64,000 nt of DNA from Thermoplasmata archaeon (GCA_021810045.1 JAJZJR010000001.1:310001-374000), one strand, 5' to 3'. Shown: positions 17,328 through 28,654, numbered from the stretch's first letter. The notes: generated from the sequence alone by a model not told the origin. Translations and numbers: made by a program.

Positions 17328-19994
17328 TTACTCCACCTCCTTCTGGTTCTCTATATCGAAAGCCAAGTAGTCAACGTCAACGGTCTCACCCTTCTCACTC
17401 CTGGTGGGATCAACGCCGTCTTCACCGTATTTAAACTGGATTACTGCACCAACAGTGTCCTGTACCCTCAGTGATTCATCAACCTTGAGATCTTCGAAAG
17501 CGTTGATGAGCCTTCTTTGCATGTATCCACTCCTTGATGTTCTCACGGCTATATCCACAAGTCCTTCTCTTCCTCCAATACTGTGCATGAAGTATTCAAG
17601 TGGGTTAAGTCCCTGCTTATAGGATGATTTTACAAACCCTCTTGCGGTAGCTCCAATATCATCCGGTTTGAAATGCGGTAGAGTCCTGTTATAGTATCCT
17701 CTGTTAAGTCTGCCTCCTCGAACAGATTGCTGACCCACCATACCAGCTACCTCAGAGATGTTAAGCATCTTTGCCCTTGCACCTGATCTGGCCATGATAA
17801 CTGACGGGTTACTCAGACCGAGGAATGCACTTGCAATTTTACCTGATTCATCTCTCACTGCACCAGTGGTTGAGAGAACCTCTATTTCAAGAGTGTCTTC
17901 GACTGATCTGCCAGGAGCTGGTTGTAGCTGTCCTGCCCTGTATGCCTCTACCAGCTTCTCTGTCCTCTCAATAGCCTGCAATGATATTTCGTCGATTCTT
18001 GCAATAGCACTGTCTGGGATATCGTAGTCATTAATACCGGTTGAGAAACCTCTTCCAGTGAGGAATCCAACCCCAAGTCTTGTCATGTTGTCTATAAACT
18101 TTCCAGCTTCCTCAGAACCGTATTTTCTGAAAATCTTGTCAATAATTTCACCAGAGAATGAACCTACTGCGGCCTCATCAATCGTACCATGTGTCATAAC
18201 CCCGTTAACAATGTAAACTTCCTTGTCCAGCGGATCATCCTCAAATTCACACTTTTCCTTTGCTGATGAGCATAGTTTACTTGCGAATTTTAGGTTAAGG
18301 CCGTCAGGAAGGATCAGTGAAAATATGTCCCTGCCTCTATAGTATCTCTTTCCATCAACGATCTCTGCGGGAGGCATATGATCGACTTTGATGTAGCTCA
18401 ACATATGCACCGTTTGTGCCTCAGTGTAAAGCGGGTTTCCATGGGTTAAAAGGAACATTGCAGTAATATGGTCGTGAATACCGCCAATAATAGGGCCACC
18501 AAATCTTGGAGACATGATCTGTTCCTGAACTTTCATAATGATTCTTGCTTCAGCCCTTGCCTCTTCCTTCTGAACTATGTGGAGATTCATTTCATCCCCA
18601 TCGAAGTCGGCATTGTACGGAGTACATACAGCCAGGTTGAATCTGAAGGTCTGACCGGTAAGGATCCTTACGGTATGGCCCATCATGGACATCCTGTGCA
18701 GTGAAGGTTGCCTGTTAAACAGTACTATGTCGCCCTCTGTGAGCTGCCTTTCAACAATCCAGCCGGGCTCCACCCTCTTAGCATTCTCCTCAGCGTTCTG
18801 TGCAGTAAGCTTTATTCTTCTGCCGTCAGGCCTTATGATGTAATTTACTCCTGCAAGATATTTTCCAAAGCTGTCTCTTGCTTCGGGACCTCTTGCAACC
18901 AGCTCCCTCACATGATCAATATTGAATATATTTACTGTAACAGGTACGGTAAGTTCTCTTGCAGCTTTTTCAGGTACACCTACCTCATTGATGGAGAGGA
19001 AAGGTTCCGGTGAAATAACTGTCCTTGCAGAGAAATTCACCCTTTTACCTGACAGATTGGATCTGAATCTTCCTTCCTTACCTTTCAGTCTCTGAACAAG
19101 AGTCTTCAGTGCTCTTCCGGATCTGTGTCTTGCTGGAGGTATACCTGCTGTCTGGTTATCGAAGTACGTTGTTACATGGAACTGGAGCAGGTCCCAAAGG
19201 TCCTCAATAATAAGCTGTGGTGAACCGTTATCTCTGCTCTCCCTGAGTCTCTGACTGATACGTATAATATCGACAAGCTTGTGAGTGAGATCATCTTCAC
19301 TTCTTTCCCCGGTTTCCAGTGTTATAGAGGGCCTTACATTGATTGGTGGAACTGGAAGAACGGTGAGCACCATCCATTCCGGTCTTGCCACTTCATTGTT
19401 CAGACCAAAGAACTGAAGATCTTCGTCTGGTATTCTCTCGAGTCTCTCTCTGATTTCCTTTGGTGTAACCTTTATTCCCTCTTCCCTGAATGTTGTGGGC
19501 TTGTCAAGTATAATTTTGATCTGCTGGGTACCACAGTGTGGGCATACCATTCTTGTCGAGGCTTCGTCTGTGACCTTTTTACTCATTAGACCGATAATTT
19601 CTGGGTCAGATGAGGAAAATGAGTACTGACTGAATCTTTCTGCATATGAGTTAATCTCATCTTCTGTGAGCTTAATCCTACCACAGGATTTGCAGGTAGA
19701 ATCAAGAAGTGTCTTGATTTCCTTAATGAACCCAACATGGACGACAGGCATTGCAAGCTCTATGTTGCCAAAATGCCCCGGACATTCATCCACTTTTCCT
19801 CCACATGTTGCACATTTAAGACCTGGCTCTATGACACCCATGTGCAGATCCATCAGACCTCTTTCTATTGGGTATCCATCATCGTCATAGGTATCAGCAG
19901 TTATTACCTTAACCTGTGACATTTTCCTTATCTCGTCTGGAGAAAGGAGCGCAAATTGTATTCTGTATATTCTCTTTGATATTCCACCGGTCAT
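17328..19994 (-). CDS. rpo1N: RNA polymerase subunit Rpo1N (A')
   Basis: An 888-residue N-terminal part of the largest subunit, holding the catalytic magnesium loop [15 protein letters not shown]. Zinc-binding motifs [16 protein letters not shown] near residue 60 and two further Cys pairs (CKSCG, CPHCG) are intact. The lid/rudder region [20 protein letters not shown] and the bridge-proximal segment are conserved. Its ATG overlaps the rpo2 stop by 4 nt and it is followed directly by rpo1C; the split between A' and A'' is at the usual archaeal place. Confidence 0.96.
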   Translation of the reverse strand: MTGGISKRIYRIQFALLSPDEIRKMSQVKVITADTYDDDGYPIERGLMDLHMGVIEPGLKCATCGGKVDECPGHFGNIELAMPVVHVGFIKEIKTLLDSTCKSCGRIKLTEDEINSYAERFSQYSFSSSDPEIIGLMSKKVTDEASTRMVCPHCGTQQIKIILDKPTTFREEGIKVTPKEIRERLERIPDEDLQFFGLNNEVARPEWMVLTVLPVPPINVRPSITLETGERSEDDLTHKLVDIIRISQRLRESRDNGSPQLIIEDLWDLLQFHVTTYFDNQTAGIPPARHRSGRALKTLVQRLKGKEGRFRSNLSGKRVNFSARTVISPEPFLSINEVGVPEKAARELTVPVTVNIFNIDHVRELVARGPEARDSFGKYLAGVNYIIRPDGRRIKLTAQNAEENAKRVEPGWIVERQLTEGDIVLFNRQPSLHRMSMMGHTVRILTGQTFRFNLAVCTPYNADFDGDEMNLHIVQKEEARAEARIIMKVQEQIMSPRFGGPIIGGIHDHITAMFLLTHGNPLYTEAQTVHMLSYIKVDHMPPAEIVDGKRYYRGRDIFSLILPDGLNLKFASKLCSSAKEKCEFEDDPLDKEVYIVNGVMTHGTIDEAAVGSFSGEIIDKIFRKYGSEEAGKFIDNMTRLGVGFLTGRGFSTGINDYDIPDSAIARIDEISLQAIERTEKLVEAYRAGQLQPAPGRSVEDTLEIEVLSTTGAVRDESGKIASAFLGLSNPSVIMARSGARAKMLNISEVAGMVGQQSVRGGRLNRGYYNRTLPHFKPDDIGATARGFVKSSYKQGLNPLEYFMHSIGGREGLVDIAVRTSRSGYMQRRLINAFEDLKVDESLRVQDTVGAVIQFKYGEDGVDPTRSEKGETVDVDYLAFDIENQKEVE

Positions 19995-22900
19995 TTTAGA
20001 TCACCCAATACAAGTCTCATCATTACACCCAGTGAACTCAGCTCGTCCCTCATTAATTTGAAAGCATAGCTTGTTTCAACAGGGTGGATATTTCCTGTGT
20101 TTCCACAGACAGGACACCTTGGAGTCCCTCTTTTTCTGTCAAGGATTGCAATGTGCCCACACTTGGGATTTCCACAGACATAAAGGATAGTGCCATCGCT
20201 CTGATCCAGTAGTCTGTCCTTGATAACCATGGCAGCCCCATGTGCGATCAGGGTATCTCTTTCCATTTCTCCAAATCTGAGACCTCCCTGCCTTGACCTT
20301 CCTTCTGTTGGCTGCCTTGTAAGTATCTGCACTGGGCCTCTGGACCTTGCATGGAACTTCCCTGCCACCATGTGATGAAGTTTCTGATAATAGATAACTC
20401 CAGTGAATATGTCAGCGTCAAATTTCCTGCCAGTAAGGCCATCATACATTACCTCTGTAGATGAATGTCTGAATCCAAGTTTTGTGAGATCTTCCCTCAG
20501 ACTCTTTTCAGGCTCTCCACTGAAGATTGTTCCATCAACTGGCTCTCCCTTCTGTGTGGCGATCTTTCCGCCAATCATCTCAAGAATATGCCCTACAGTC
20601 ATTCTCGAAGGAATTGCATGCGGGTTGATGATAATGTCAGGAATAACCCCTTCTTCTGTGAAGGGCATGTCCTCTTGGGCGACTACGGCACCAATGACAC
20701 CTTTCTGTCCATGCCTGGAAGCAAACTTGTCACCAAGCTCAGGTATTCTCTCACTTCTGACTCTTATCTTCACAACTCTGCTGTTGCTTTCAGAAACTGT
20801 AAGAATTACATTGTCAACGAAACCTTTCTCGTTTGGCCTCATTGTAATTGAGGATTCTCTCCTTCTCTGTGGACCAAGCTTATCTCCTCCCTCTTCAAGG
20901 AATCTTGGGGGTGATGTCTTTCCCACGAGAACGTCTGATCCTTCCACATATGATTCGGGGAAAATTATGCCATTCTCATCAAGGTTTCTGTAGAATTCTT
21001 CGGCTCTTGCTCCAAGAACATCGTGTGTTGGAATTTCAAACTTGTCTTCCTGGCCTCCAGGGTACCTTCTTTCCTCAGCACTGTAAGTCCTGAAGAAGGT
21101 ACTTCTCCCAAGTCCCCTTTCCACAGCTGATCTGTTGAAAACAATTGCATCCTGGATGTTGTATCCCTGGTATGACATGATGGCAACAACAAAATTCTGC
21201 CCAGCTGGTTTCTTCTCGTATTTGATGAAATCCATTACCCGTGTGGTAACAAGAGGTATCTGCGGATAGTGCAAAACATGTCCTCTTGTGTCGGTTCTGA
21301 TCCTGAAGTTACTGGAGGAAAGCCCCAGAGACTGTTTAGTCATAGCAGCTGCCATAGTGATTCTGGGGGATGAGTTGTGTTCCGGATACGGTGTTACGGA
21401 TGCAGTTACGCCTAGTATCAGGGACGGATCTATCTCGAGATGTGTGTGTTCTTCTGTCAGTAGGCTTGGTGCCTCAAACTTGGTACGGCAATGACCGCAT
21501 TCAAGGATCACTGGTGAATCCGGTGTGTCCTTTTCTCCCGGATTAAGCCACCTCAACTTGCTCCTGTAAAGGTACTGATTGCATTTGGGGCATCTCTCCG
21601 GGAAGTCAAAGCCATAGACGGATATGAAAAGGTTTTCCTCTTCCTCAGCGTCCACCAGTTCCAATGCTCCCCTCTTTACAAGGTCCTCATGGCTGTATTC
21701 TCCGGATTGGAGCTTTTTGAGCATGTCGCTGTTCATAACAGTGGTACCATTCTTTACAACAAGCAGGGGCCTCCTTATTCTGCCTCTGTCACAGTTTATG
21801 ATAACTTCCTTTGTGGAATCATCAAACCTTACGTTGACCTCGGAAGAGATTTTTCCTCTTCTTCTTTCCTCTCTTATTCTGTCGGTAAGTTCTGCTGGAT
21901 CATTGTGATACCCCACAAAATCTCCGTTGAGGTAAACTCTTCCGGCGTCCGGATTTTCACCTTCAACCTCCTGAAGGTCCATGCCTTTCAGGGTCTCCAT
22001 GACAATTGTTGGATTGTATCCTTCTGTTACATTAATGATAAGTGCCGCATTTTTAACGAGACCACAATTCTGACCTTCTGGTGTCTCATTTGGACATATT
22101 CTTCCCCACTGTGTGGGGTGAAGATCTCTTGCCTCAAAGTGCGGTTGTGATCTTGTAAGCGGAGATATGATTCTTCTTAAATGACTGAGGGTACTCACGT
22201 TTGATATCCTGTCCAAAAGCTGAGATACGCCGGTTCTTCCACCTATCCAGTTTCCAGTTGCCATTGCATGGAGTATTTTCTGTGAAAGAAGATCCTGTCT
22301 TACTGCTGGCTTCAAACGTATACCTTTCTTTCTGTTGTAAGTTCTCTCAAGCTGGTACTTGAGATCTTTCATAACAGCCTGGAAAGCGTTTCTGAAAAGT
22401 TCGTCAAGAAGGTCTCCGGCAAGTTTAACTCTCTTGTTTGCAAGATGATCCTTGTCGTCTTCTTTTCTTATGCCGAGGTGAAGTTCAAGCAGTGATCTTG
22501 ACATTCGGCCAAGATAAATTGCTTTCTTGATTCTGTCTTCCGGTCTGTCGCCGAGATGGGGAAGAAGTGATCTGTCAAGCATCTGAGATACTTTCTTTTC
22601 CCTGAATTCCTTTGCCTGACCAGCTGCAAATCTCTTTTCAAGATATGCGATTGCATCCTCATTGTTATTTACTCCATTGGGAGGGAATATCTTTGGGTTT
22701 TTCGACTCTTCAATGTTTGCGTAAATAATTGGCTCCATTCTCTCGTTTGATGAAATAGAGTTGTGAACATCCACATCTCTGTCTAGTCCCAGTGCCTTAA
22801 GAAGTATAACAAGAGGAATTGAACCCGCAACACTGGGTATTGAAACTGAAATAATACCATCATTGCCTCTTTCCATAGAGGTTAATGCCCTAAACCCTGC

Positions 22901-23593
22901 CTTCTGTGAGAAGACTTTTGCCACTTCAACTTTACTGTCATATTTTTCTTCGAATTCTACAAGGATCTTATTGGGCGCCAAATCTTCAAGAGATGTGATA
23001 ACTCTCTCCGAGCCACCTATGAGGAAATATCCTCCGGAATCGTCCGGGTCCTCACCAACATATTGCAGTTTTTCCCTTCTGCTGGCATCCACGGGACCGT
23101 TGTTCTTTTCCACATAAACGTCCAGGTTATTTCCGGTTAATGAGCAGACCTTTGATCTTACCATCACTGGAAGGTCGCCGATCTTTATGTTCTCAGGCTC
23201 TTTCTCCATCCCATCTTCAACGACGCGTACCCTGAGTGTTATGGGTGCCATGTAGTTGAGATCCCTAAGCCTTGCCTCATTTGGAGTAATCTGATTGGAA
23301 GCTCCTGATGCTTCCTTTATCTCAGGTGACCCGACCCATATGGTAGGTTCTCCTACAAACCTCCCCTTTTCACGTACTCTTCCGTAATAAACCCTGATTT
23401 CTCTGCCACCTGTCTTTGTTGGATCAAGAACCATAAGTCCTGGTTCTTCGTCATCTGAAACTTTAGTTTCGTCAACGATCTGTTGCATAACACTCTCTGG
23501 GTTCCCCAGTGTCGCAACGAAATTATTGTATGAATCTATCTGGTGACTTACTACACTTTCATTTTTGAAAAAATAATCTACGAGCTCCTTCAT
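19991..23593 (-). CDS. rpo2: RNA polymerase subunit Rpo2 (B), unsplit
   Basis: A 1200-residue second-largest subunit in one piece, unlike the B'/B'' split of many methanogens and halophiles. Conserved blocks include [65 protein letters not shown] and the C-terminal zinc finger CGNPKCGH...CPVCG. Between the DAEEEEN and [14 protein letters not shown] blocks there is an insert at about residues 660-705 with CPKC and CGHC pairs, an additional zinc ribbon not expected from shorter (about 1120-residue) B subunits. Overlaps rpo5 upstream and rpo1N downstream by 4 nt. Confidence 0.96.
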   Translation of the reverse strand: MKELVDYFFKNESVVSHQIDSYNNFVATLGNPESVMQQIVDETKVSDDEEPGLMVLDPTKTGGREIRVYYGRVREKGRFVGEPTIWVGSPEIKEASGASNQITPNEARLRDLNYMAPITLRVRVVEDGMEKEPENIKIGDLPVMVRSKVCSLTGNNLDVYVEKNNGPVDASRREKLQYVGEDPDDSGGYFLIGGSERVITSLEDLAPNKILVEFEEKYDSKVEVAKVFSQKAGFRALTSMERGNDGIISVSIPSVAGSIPLVILLKALGLDRDVDVHNSISSNERMEPIIYANIEESKNPKIFPPNGVNNNEDAIAYLEKRFAAGQAKEFREKKVSQMLDRSLLPHLGDRPEDRIKKAIYLGRMSRSLLELHLGIRKEDDKDHLANKRVKLAGDLLDELFRNAFQAVMKDLKYQLERTYNRKKGIRLKPAVRQDLLSQKILHAMATGNWIGGRTGVSQLLDRISNVSTLSHLRRIISPLTRSQPHFEARDLHPTQWGRICPNETPEGQNCGLVKNAALIINVTEGYNPTIVMETLKGMDLQEVEGENPDAGRVYLNGDFVGYHNDPAELTDRIREERRRGKISSEVNVRFDDSTKEVIINCDRGRIRRPLLVVKNGTTVMNSDMLKKLQSGEYSHEDLVKRGALELVDAEEEENLFISVYGFDFPERCPKCNQYLYRSKLRWLNPGEKDTPDSPVILECGHCRTKFEAPSLLTEEHTHLEIDPSLILGVTASVTPYPEHNSSPRITMAAAMTKQSLGLSSSNFRIRTDTRGHVLHYPQIPLVTTRVMDFIKYEKKPAGQNFVVAIMSYQGYNIQDAIVFNRSAVERGLGRSTFFRTYSAEERRYPGGQEDKFEIPTHDVLGARAEEFYRNLDENGIIFPESYVEGSDVLVGKTSPPRFLEEGGDKLGPQRRRESSITMRPNEKGFVDNVILTVSESNSRVVKIRVRSERIPELGDKFASRHGQKGVIGAVVAQEDMPFTEEGVIPDIIINPHAIPSRMTVGHILEMIGGKIATQKGEPVDGTIFSGEPEKSLREDLTKLGFRHSSTEVMYDGLTGRKFDADIFTGVIYYQKLHHMVAGKFHARSRGPVQILTRQPTEGRSRQGGLRFGEMERDTLIAHGAAMVIKDRLLDQSDGTILYVCGNPKCGHIAILDRKRGTPRCPVCGNTGNIHPVETSYAFKLMRDELSSLGVMMRLVLGDLK

Positions 23594-23862
23594 TTAAAAA
23601 CCTCGCTAGATATTGCCCTGTAATATACAGAGTAACCCATAGTCGGACTCTTGCGTATGATTTTGATTATGGTGCCACTTTCAAGTGGGCCGTGTATCTC
23701 CTCGAGAGCCTTGATTGCTGGATCACTCCTGCTTATTTTGGGCAAAAGGTCTCTAGCTATTCCAATCTCACTTAAAACTTTATCTTCATCCTTCTTTGGA
23801 ACCACGTGGTGTTCCGGTACTAGATCGTGCTGCAGCACATTGAATTTTCCCAATTTTCTCAC
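23590..23862 (-). CDS. rpo5: RNA polymerase subunit Rpo5 (H)
   Basis: A 90-residue homologue of the C-terminal domain of eukaryotic Rpb5. The [15 protein letters not shown] start and the C-terminal [22 protein letters not shown] segment are diagnostic. First protein gene of the rpo operon. The ATG lies 10 nt downstream of the tRNA-Lys gene on the same strand, with a GGGGAGTGAG ribosome binding site in the gap, so the mRNA probably starts as part of a tRNA-containing transcript. Confidence 0.94.
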   Translation of the reverse strand: MRKLGKFNVLQHDLVPEHHVVPKKDEDKVLSEIGIARDLLPKISRSDPAIKALEEIHGPLESGTIIKIIRKSPTMGYSVYYRAISSEVFK

Positions 23863-23871
23863 TCCCCGTAA

Positions 23872-23945
23872 CGGGCCCAGAGGGATTCGAACCCTCGACC
23901 ACCTGGTTAAAAGCCAGATGCTCTACCTAGCTGAGCTATGGGCCC
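23872..23945 (-). tRNA. tRNA-Lys (UUU)
   Basis: A 74-nt cloverleaf on the minus strand. The acceptor stem GGGCCCA (from 23945) pairs with TGGGCCC; the anticodon loop is CTTTTAA (anticodon UUU); the T-loop is TTCGAAT; the discriminator is G73, as in archaeal tRNA-Lys. CCA is not encoded. It is immediately upstream of rpo5 in the same direction and shares the promoter at 23981-23990. Confidence 0.93.
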
Positions 23946-23949
23946 AGAG

Positions 23950-23990
23950 CGCAACGTTGCGTCCTGACATATCACTACAGATTATAAATA
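23950..23990 (-). promoter_or_regulatory. Promoter and palindrome of the tRNA-Lys/rpo transcript
   Basis: A TATA box ATTTATAATC at 23981-23990 predicts a start site near 23958-23962. Exactly there is a perfect 12-bp palindrome, CGCAACGTTGCG (23950-23961), ending 5 nt before the tRNA. It could be an operator over the start site or fold as a hairpin at the 5' end of the pre-tRNA. No other promoter is evident upstream of rpo5. Confidence 0.5.
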
Positions 23991-24112
23991 TTATTGGAAA
24001 CCTCATGTCATCCTTCTTAGCAGTTATGTATCGCTGAATGAATATCCTAAAATGAATCTTTTGCTTATTTTTGAATTAAAATAGGAAAAATGAAATTTAA
24101 AAATAAAAAAGT

Positions 24113-25681
24113 TTAATCCCTTGAACGTGCAAGTAAGAATGAAATCAATGATGGAATCAATATCCACACAATACCAACAGCAACTACCGATGTGAGAGTT
24201 ATCCCGAGGGAAGAGGCTGAAAAGAGAGGTGCCGTTGAGCTTGAGGTAATTCCAAAGGTAGGCGGGTAGTACCCTGTTACATAGGAAGTTATCATTGAAG
24301 GGTAGAATGTTGGGGAAATTGCACCCAATGTTATACTGAGGCTATAACCTGCACTGGTTGCCACATTTGTATGCAGCAGGTAGAGTATTGCATCAACGAT
24401 TACCCCCCATACAAACACCAGAAGGAAAAACAGTCCAATACCTATTCCAAGTAATGCTCCCTGGGATTTTACAAACTGAGCCAGGATATACATAATTCCT
24501 GAGAATGCTATAGCTTCAATTGTGTACCCAAAGACAATACCGAAGAATGAGGTCCATGACATCAGTGAACCGGTGTAATGCAGAAGTACGTAATCTGAAA
24601 GGAATATCGCTATGAGCAAAGCCAGCAAAAAGGTCACTGCTGATCCCACGTATCTGGACATGAATAGCCTTCCCTTGGTTACAGGTCTTGTAATAACTGA
24701 TTCGAGAACCCCGGATGTCTTATCTTTTCCATAATAGAAATAAGCTGAGAATATACCAATTATTGGTATAAGGAATTCATAAGGCACCTGAAGCAGAGCC
24801 TGAAGAACAGCTGCGGTGGACACAGAACTGTAGAAGGCGTCAGTATTGCCGCCAAGAATTGTTCCAGTTGAATTTGTAAGGGCTACTGATACCTGCTTTA
24901 AATTGGCCGTCTTGGTTAACGGAAGTGTTAACACATAGTGGTCAGACCCTGAAATACTCTTGTAAAGAGTGAAATTGCTTATTGATGCAGGAGGGAGGGA
25001 AGAGGATGATGTCCCGTTCGAGACATGATAATAAACGTTTAATGTGGGAGATGGTGTTCCATTTGGTGCTGCGTAATAGACAAATTCATTAGCAAGGTAC
25101 TGGCTGGACGGATTGGCAACTTTCATAGTATAAAGGACGTTTGTTGAATTCTTCAGAATTTTATAGCTGGCAGATATTGTGTTCGGCGCAAATGTTACTG
25201 TATTATTGTTGATGAAAAGTTCAGCGGTTCTCTGAAACGCCCCGAGTCCATTTTTATAAACCGCATGATAGTTCAACTGCACCAAATTTACAGAGGAATT
25301 TCCACCAATACTGAAGTATGAAAAACCTTGCCCGTTGGTTTTCTCAGTAAAGTTTGCCATGGACACTACAGACGACTGCACACTTTTCACATTAATTGTA
25401 TAGTTGAGAAGTGATACATTTGTATTGAGATCCAAACCCGTTACAGGTTGCCCGTAGCCATTTACTGCATAGAGTGAAAAGTTGTATCCACCGTCATGAG
25501 CCTGATATATCTCCGGAAGGATGTATGCCGTAGCCTGAGGAGAAGCCCCGCTACTGCCTGATGATGATAATACAGCACCGGCATAGGAAATCCCTACAGA
25601 AGAGAGGACTATCAGAACGATCATAACAATTGTAAATTTCCCTGTGAAGGTTCTTCTGAAATCATAAAAGAAATCTCTCAT
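24113..25681 (-). CDS. ABC-2 type permease with large external domain
   Basis: A 522-residue membrane protein. One helix near residues 17-38 anchors a roughly 250-residue extracytoplasmic region that is rich in Ser, Thr and Asn with many N-x-S/T sites, followed by about five or six helices from residue 295 onward (for example EFLIPIIGIFSAYFYYG). The cytoplasmic GKDKTSGVLESVITRPVTKGR loop is characteristic of ABC-2 permeases of the NosY/Gliding type. It overlaps the ATPase gene by 4 nt and is its partner. Substrate unknown. Confidence 0.85.
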   Translation of the reverse strand: MRDFFYDFRRTFTGKFTIVMIVLIVLSSVGISYAGAVLSSSGSSGASPQATAYILPEIYQAHDGGYNFSLYAVNGYGQPVTGLDLNTNVSLLNYTINVKSVQSSVVSMANFTEKTNGQGFSYFSIGGNSSVNLVQLNYHAVYKNGLGAFQRTAELFINNNTVTFAPNTISASYKILKNSTNVLYTMKVANPSSQYLANEFVYYAAPNGTPSPTLNVYYHVSNGTSSSSLPPASISNFTLYKSISGSDHYVLTLPLTKTANLKQVSVALTNSTGTILGGNTDAFYSSVSTAAVLQALLQVPYEFLIPIIGIFSAYFYYGKDKTSGVLESVITRPVTKGRLFMSRYVGSAVTFLLALLIAIFLSDYVLLHYTGSLMSWTSFFGIVFGYTIEAIAFSGIMYILAQFVKSQGALLGIGIGLFFLLVFVWGVIVDAILYLLHTNVATSAGYSLSITLGAISPTFYPSMITSYVTGYYPPTFGITSSSTAPLFSASSLGITLTSVVAVGIVWILIPSLISFLLARSRD

Positions 25682-26595
25682 CTGTTTTCACCTACCAGAC
25701 CGATAAAGTAATCCTCAAGATCTTCGCCGGTAATTTCAAAATATGGAACATTATAGTCGTTCTGATTCAACTCTCTGTTGACTCTTGGTGCTTCTTCAGC
25801 GCTGATCGAAATGTCCCTCACAATGAGTGAATCTCCATATGATTCCACTCTTCCGTATTTTTCAAGAATATTCATTGCCCCGTTGTCCATGTTTTGTATT
25901 CTTACCCTTATGACTGTTGTTCCAAGCGTCGATAGCTCCCCTCTTTCAAGAACTTTTATGAGTTGACCTTTTCTTATGATTGCAATCCTGTCTGCCACAT
26001 TCTCAAGTTCTGATAGAATGTGTGAAGATAGAAAAACAGATTTCCCATCTTTCTTAAGCTGGATCATGAAATCTCTCATATTCCGTACTCCCTCAGGGTC
26101 AAGTCCATTAAGCGTCTCATCAAAAAGGTAATTCTGAGGGTCCCCAATCATTGCAGCCGCAATTGAGAATCTTTTCTTCATTCCCTGCGAATAATCCTTT
26201 AATTTCTTGGTCCTGGCATCCCAGATGTGGAACCTCTTCAGGAGTTTCTCTATCTTATCCTCAACTTCAGACCCTTTCAAACCGTAAAATCCTGCATAAT
26301 ACTTCAACAGTGGAACTGGTTTTGAATTTGGTTCAAAGTTCGGGAGCTCTGGTACCCAGCCTATATTCTTTGATGCGTCAATCTTGTTCTTTACAATGTC
26401 CTTGCCATTAACCAGGACATTTCCTCCGCTGGGGAATATTATTCCTGAAATAAGACGGATTGTGGTAGTTTTGCCTGCCCCATTGAGGCCGGCGAATCCC
26501 ATAATTTCACCATCGTTTATTTCGAGATCAAGTTTGTTTACCGCAGGTGTTTGGGTTCTTCCATACACCTTGGTCAGACCCCTGATTTCGATCAT
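25678..26595 (-). CDS. ABC transporter ATP-binding protein
   Basis: A 305-residue ABC ATPase. Walker A GLNGAGKTTT, signature YSQGMKKRFS and Walker B with the slightly unusual sequence YLFDETLNGLDPEG (Thr where Pro is usual after the catalytic Glu) are present, with the switch His in SSHILSELE. The C-terminal extension of about 90 residues is as in ABC-2 exporters. I use the ATG at 26595, not an upstream TTG at 26610, because a TATA-like TTCATATAATC lies about 26 nt before it. Operon with the following permease. Confidence 0.9.
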   Translation of the reverse strand: MIEIRGLTKVYGRTQTPAVNKLDLEINDGEIMGFAGLNGAGKTTTIRLISGIIFPSGGNVLVNGKDIVKNKIDASKNIGWVPELPNFEPNSKPVPLLKYYAGFYGLKGSEVEDKIEKLLKRFHIWDARTKKLKDYSQGMKKRFSIAAAMIGDPQNYLFDETLNGLDPEGVRNMRDFMIQLKKDGKSVFLSSHILSELENVADRIAIIRKGQLIKVLERGELSTLGTTVIRVRIQNMDNGAMNILEKYGRVESYGDSLIVRDISISAEEAPRVNRELNQNDYNVPYFEITGEDLEDYFIGLVGENR

Positions 26596-26715
26596 GAAGC
26601 CAGAAATCAATGCGATTATATGAATATTTGTTTATTATTTATAATGAATATAAAAAAAAGATTTCTGATTATTGCTGTGCCGCCATTTTTTTAATGATCT
26701 AAACATAACGAACAT

Positions 26716-27579
26716 GTGCCTGAAATAATCATTCCGATGATAACCCCATTCAGGGGGGATGAAATTGATCACAAAGTGCTCATAGGTTTCATCGAATATG
26801 CCAGGGAAAACCATTTTGATGGTTTATTTCCAGGAGGATCCACTGGTGGTTTTGCCTCACTCTCGCAAAGAGAGCATACAGGTTTACTGGAGGAGGTTAT
26901 TGAAGAATCCACTGGTCTCAAGCTTTTCGCTGGAATATGCAGAAATAATGTTGAAGAGACCATCGAAATGGGGAAAAAAGCAATAGATCTAGGGTACCAG
27001 AATCTTGTTTGCATAAACCCATTTTATCACAAATACAGTGAAGCTTCAGTTGAAAAATTCTTTGACGCAGTTATTTCGGCGCTTGATGCAGACATGTACA
27101 TTTACAATAATCCATCGCTTAGTGGTTTCAGGCTGTCTCCGGAACTGGTGGAAAGACTTAAGGACAAACACCCTCAGGTTGTAGGCATGAAAGACAGTGG
27201 AAATGACATGGAAGCTTTTGGACGTTTCCTGAAGATCAAGAATCTCAAGGTATACCAAGGCAAGGATGCTTTTATCCACGAATCTATTGAACAAGGTGCG
27301 TACGGAGGAGTATGTTCCACTGCCAACTTTGCCCTGAACACACTCCTGTTGGCAAATAATAAAACCAATATTGAAGAGACAAAAGCCAAGACCAAAAGGC
27401 TTGTGGAACTTGTGTCACATTATGAGGTCCCTGCCATCCACAACTACCTTTTCAGAAGGTTCATATTGAATGAAATGGAGCCGAAAAACTACGTTAACAG
27501 GCCTTTTGTCGATCTCAATGACATTCCTGAACTGATGTCCCTGAGGGAGAATTCAATCCTGCCGGTAGACACCCGGTAA
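26716..27579 (+). CDS. kdgA: 2-keto-3-deoxygluconate aldolase (DapA superfamily)
   Basis: A 287-residue class I aldolase of the dihydrodipicolinate-synthase superfamily. The Schiff-base Lys is in VVGMKDSGND and the Tyr in MYIYNNPSLSGF. The loop LFPGGSTGGF and the segment VYQGKDAFI...GAYGGVCSTANF resemble the KDG aldolase of Thermoplasma more than dihydrodipicolinate synthase. It should split 2-keto-3-deoxygluconate into pyruvate and glyceraldehyde in the non-phosphorylated Entner-Doudoroff pathway. Start is a GTG at 26716, about 23 nt after a TTTTTTTAATG element, so probably leaderless. Confidence 0.78.
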   Translation: MPEIIIPMITPFRGDEIDHKVLIGFIEYARENHFDGLFPGGSTGGFASLSQREHTGLLEEVIEESTGLKLFAGICRNNVEETIEMGKKAIDLGYQNLVCINPFYHKYSEASVEKFFDAVISALDADMYIYNNPSLSGFRLSPELVERLKDKHPQVVGMKDSGNDMEAFGRFLKIKNLKVYQGKDAFIHESIEQGAYGGVCSTANFALNTLLLANNKTNIEETKAKTKRLVELVSHYEVPAIHNYLFRRFILNEMEPKNYVNRPFVDLNDIPELMSLRENSILPVDTR

Positions 27580-27610
27580 TACATATATTTATTGAGCATA
27601 TAACCTCACA

Positions 27611-28636
27611 ATGAAAGTCAACATAGACGGTGAGATTAGGCATTTATTCGCGGTCTGGTACGAAGATGACAAGGTAAAGCTGATAGACCAGAGAAAACTT
27701 CCCGAGAAAATCGAAGTCTTTGAGGCTTCAACTTCTGATGACATTGCTTATGCGATCAAGGACATGGTTGTAAGAGGTGCCCCCGCCATTGGTGTCACAG
27801 CTGCATTTGGCCTTGCCATGGCCAAGAAAAAGGGTGAGGACATGAATCTTGTTGTTGAAAAAATAGGAAAAACAAGACCTACCGCCTTTGATCTATTCAA
27901 GGCCATCGCCTATATGAAAGCAAACAACTTTGATATGAGTGCTGCCAGCAGATATTCAAACGAGATTAGCGGAAGAAGCAAAAAAATAGGGGAGTATGGA
28001 AACAGCCTTATTGGCAACAACTCAAGGATCCTCACACACTGTAACGCAGGAGCCCTTGCTGTGGTAGACTGGGGAACTGCCCTTGCGCCAATGAGGTTTG
28101 CAAAAGCGGATGGGAAGAATATCTTTGTTTTTGTTGATGAGACAAGACCCAGATTACAGGGTGCAAAACTCACTGCATGGGAACTGGGCCAGGAAGGCAT
28201 AGAACATGCAATTATTGCAGACAATGCAGCAGGTCACTTCATGAGAAAGAAGGAAATTGATCTTTGTATCGTTGGTGCAGACCGTATAACCGCAAATGGA
28301 GATTTTGCAAACAAGATCGGGACTTATGAAAAGGCTGTGGTTGCAAAGGAGAACGGAATACCATTTTATGTTGCAGCTCCTGGAAGTACATTTGATTTCA
28401 GCATTTCCTCCGGAGACGACATACCTATAGAGGAGAGAGCAGAAGATGAAGTCCTTATTGTAAATGGAAAGCACCTGGGCCCGGAAACAAGCCACGCAAG
28501 AAACCCTGCCTTTGATGTTACTCCTTCAAGATATGTTGCTGCATTCATAACAGAATATGGGATCTTTAAACCGGATGAACTTTCAAGGCTCAGGTCCATT
28601 ATGGAGAAGGATCTCTTCATGAAGACGCCTAAGTAG
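27611..28636 (+). CDS. mtnA: S-methyl-5-thioribose-1-phosphate isomerase
   Basis: A 341-residue aIF2B-related sugar-phosphate isomerase. MtnA signatures are RGAPAIGVTAAFG, THCNAGALA (catalytic Cys), DETRPRLQGAKLTAWEL and GADRITANGDFANKIGTY. It converts methylthioribose-1-phosphate to methylthioribulose-1-phosphate in methionine salvage; in archaea related activity on 5-deoxyribose-1-phosphate is possible. A TATA element ATATATTTAT at 27583-27592 lies 24 nt before the ATG, so it has its own promoter immediately after kdgA. trpS follows by 18 nt. Confidence 0.88.
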   Translation: MKVNIDGEIRHLFAVWYEDDKVKLIDQRKLPEKIEVFEASTSDDIAYAIKDMVVRGAPAIGVTAAFGLAMAKKKGEDMNLVVEKIGKTRPTAFDLFKAIAYMKANNFDMSAASRYSNEISGRSKKIGEYGNSLIGNNSRILTHCNAGALAVVDWGTALAPMRFAKADGKNIFVFVDETRPRLQGAKLTAWELGQEGIEHAIIADNAAGHFMRKKEIDLCIVGADRITANGDFANKIGTYEKAVVAKENGIPFYVAAPGSTFDFSISSGDDIPIEERAEDEVLIVNGKHLGPETSHARNPAFDVTPSRYVAAFITEYGIFKPDELSRLRSIMEKDLFMKTPK

Positions 28637-28654
28637 GATTTCAAGGGGAAAATT

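Noticed and set aside
20403-20993. 196-codon open frame on the plus strand inside rpo2
   Set aside because: It lies opposite strongly conserved Rpo2 sequence, has no ribosome binding site or recognisable motif, and long antisense frames are expected opposite highly expressed, codon-biased genes.
24000-24112. A/T-rich stretch as a replication origin
   Set aside because: It is short, lacks repeated origin-recognition-box-like elements and has no orc1/cdc6 gene nearby; it looks like ordinary intergenic DNA.
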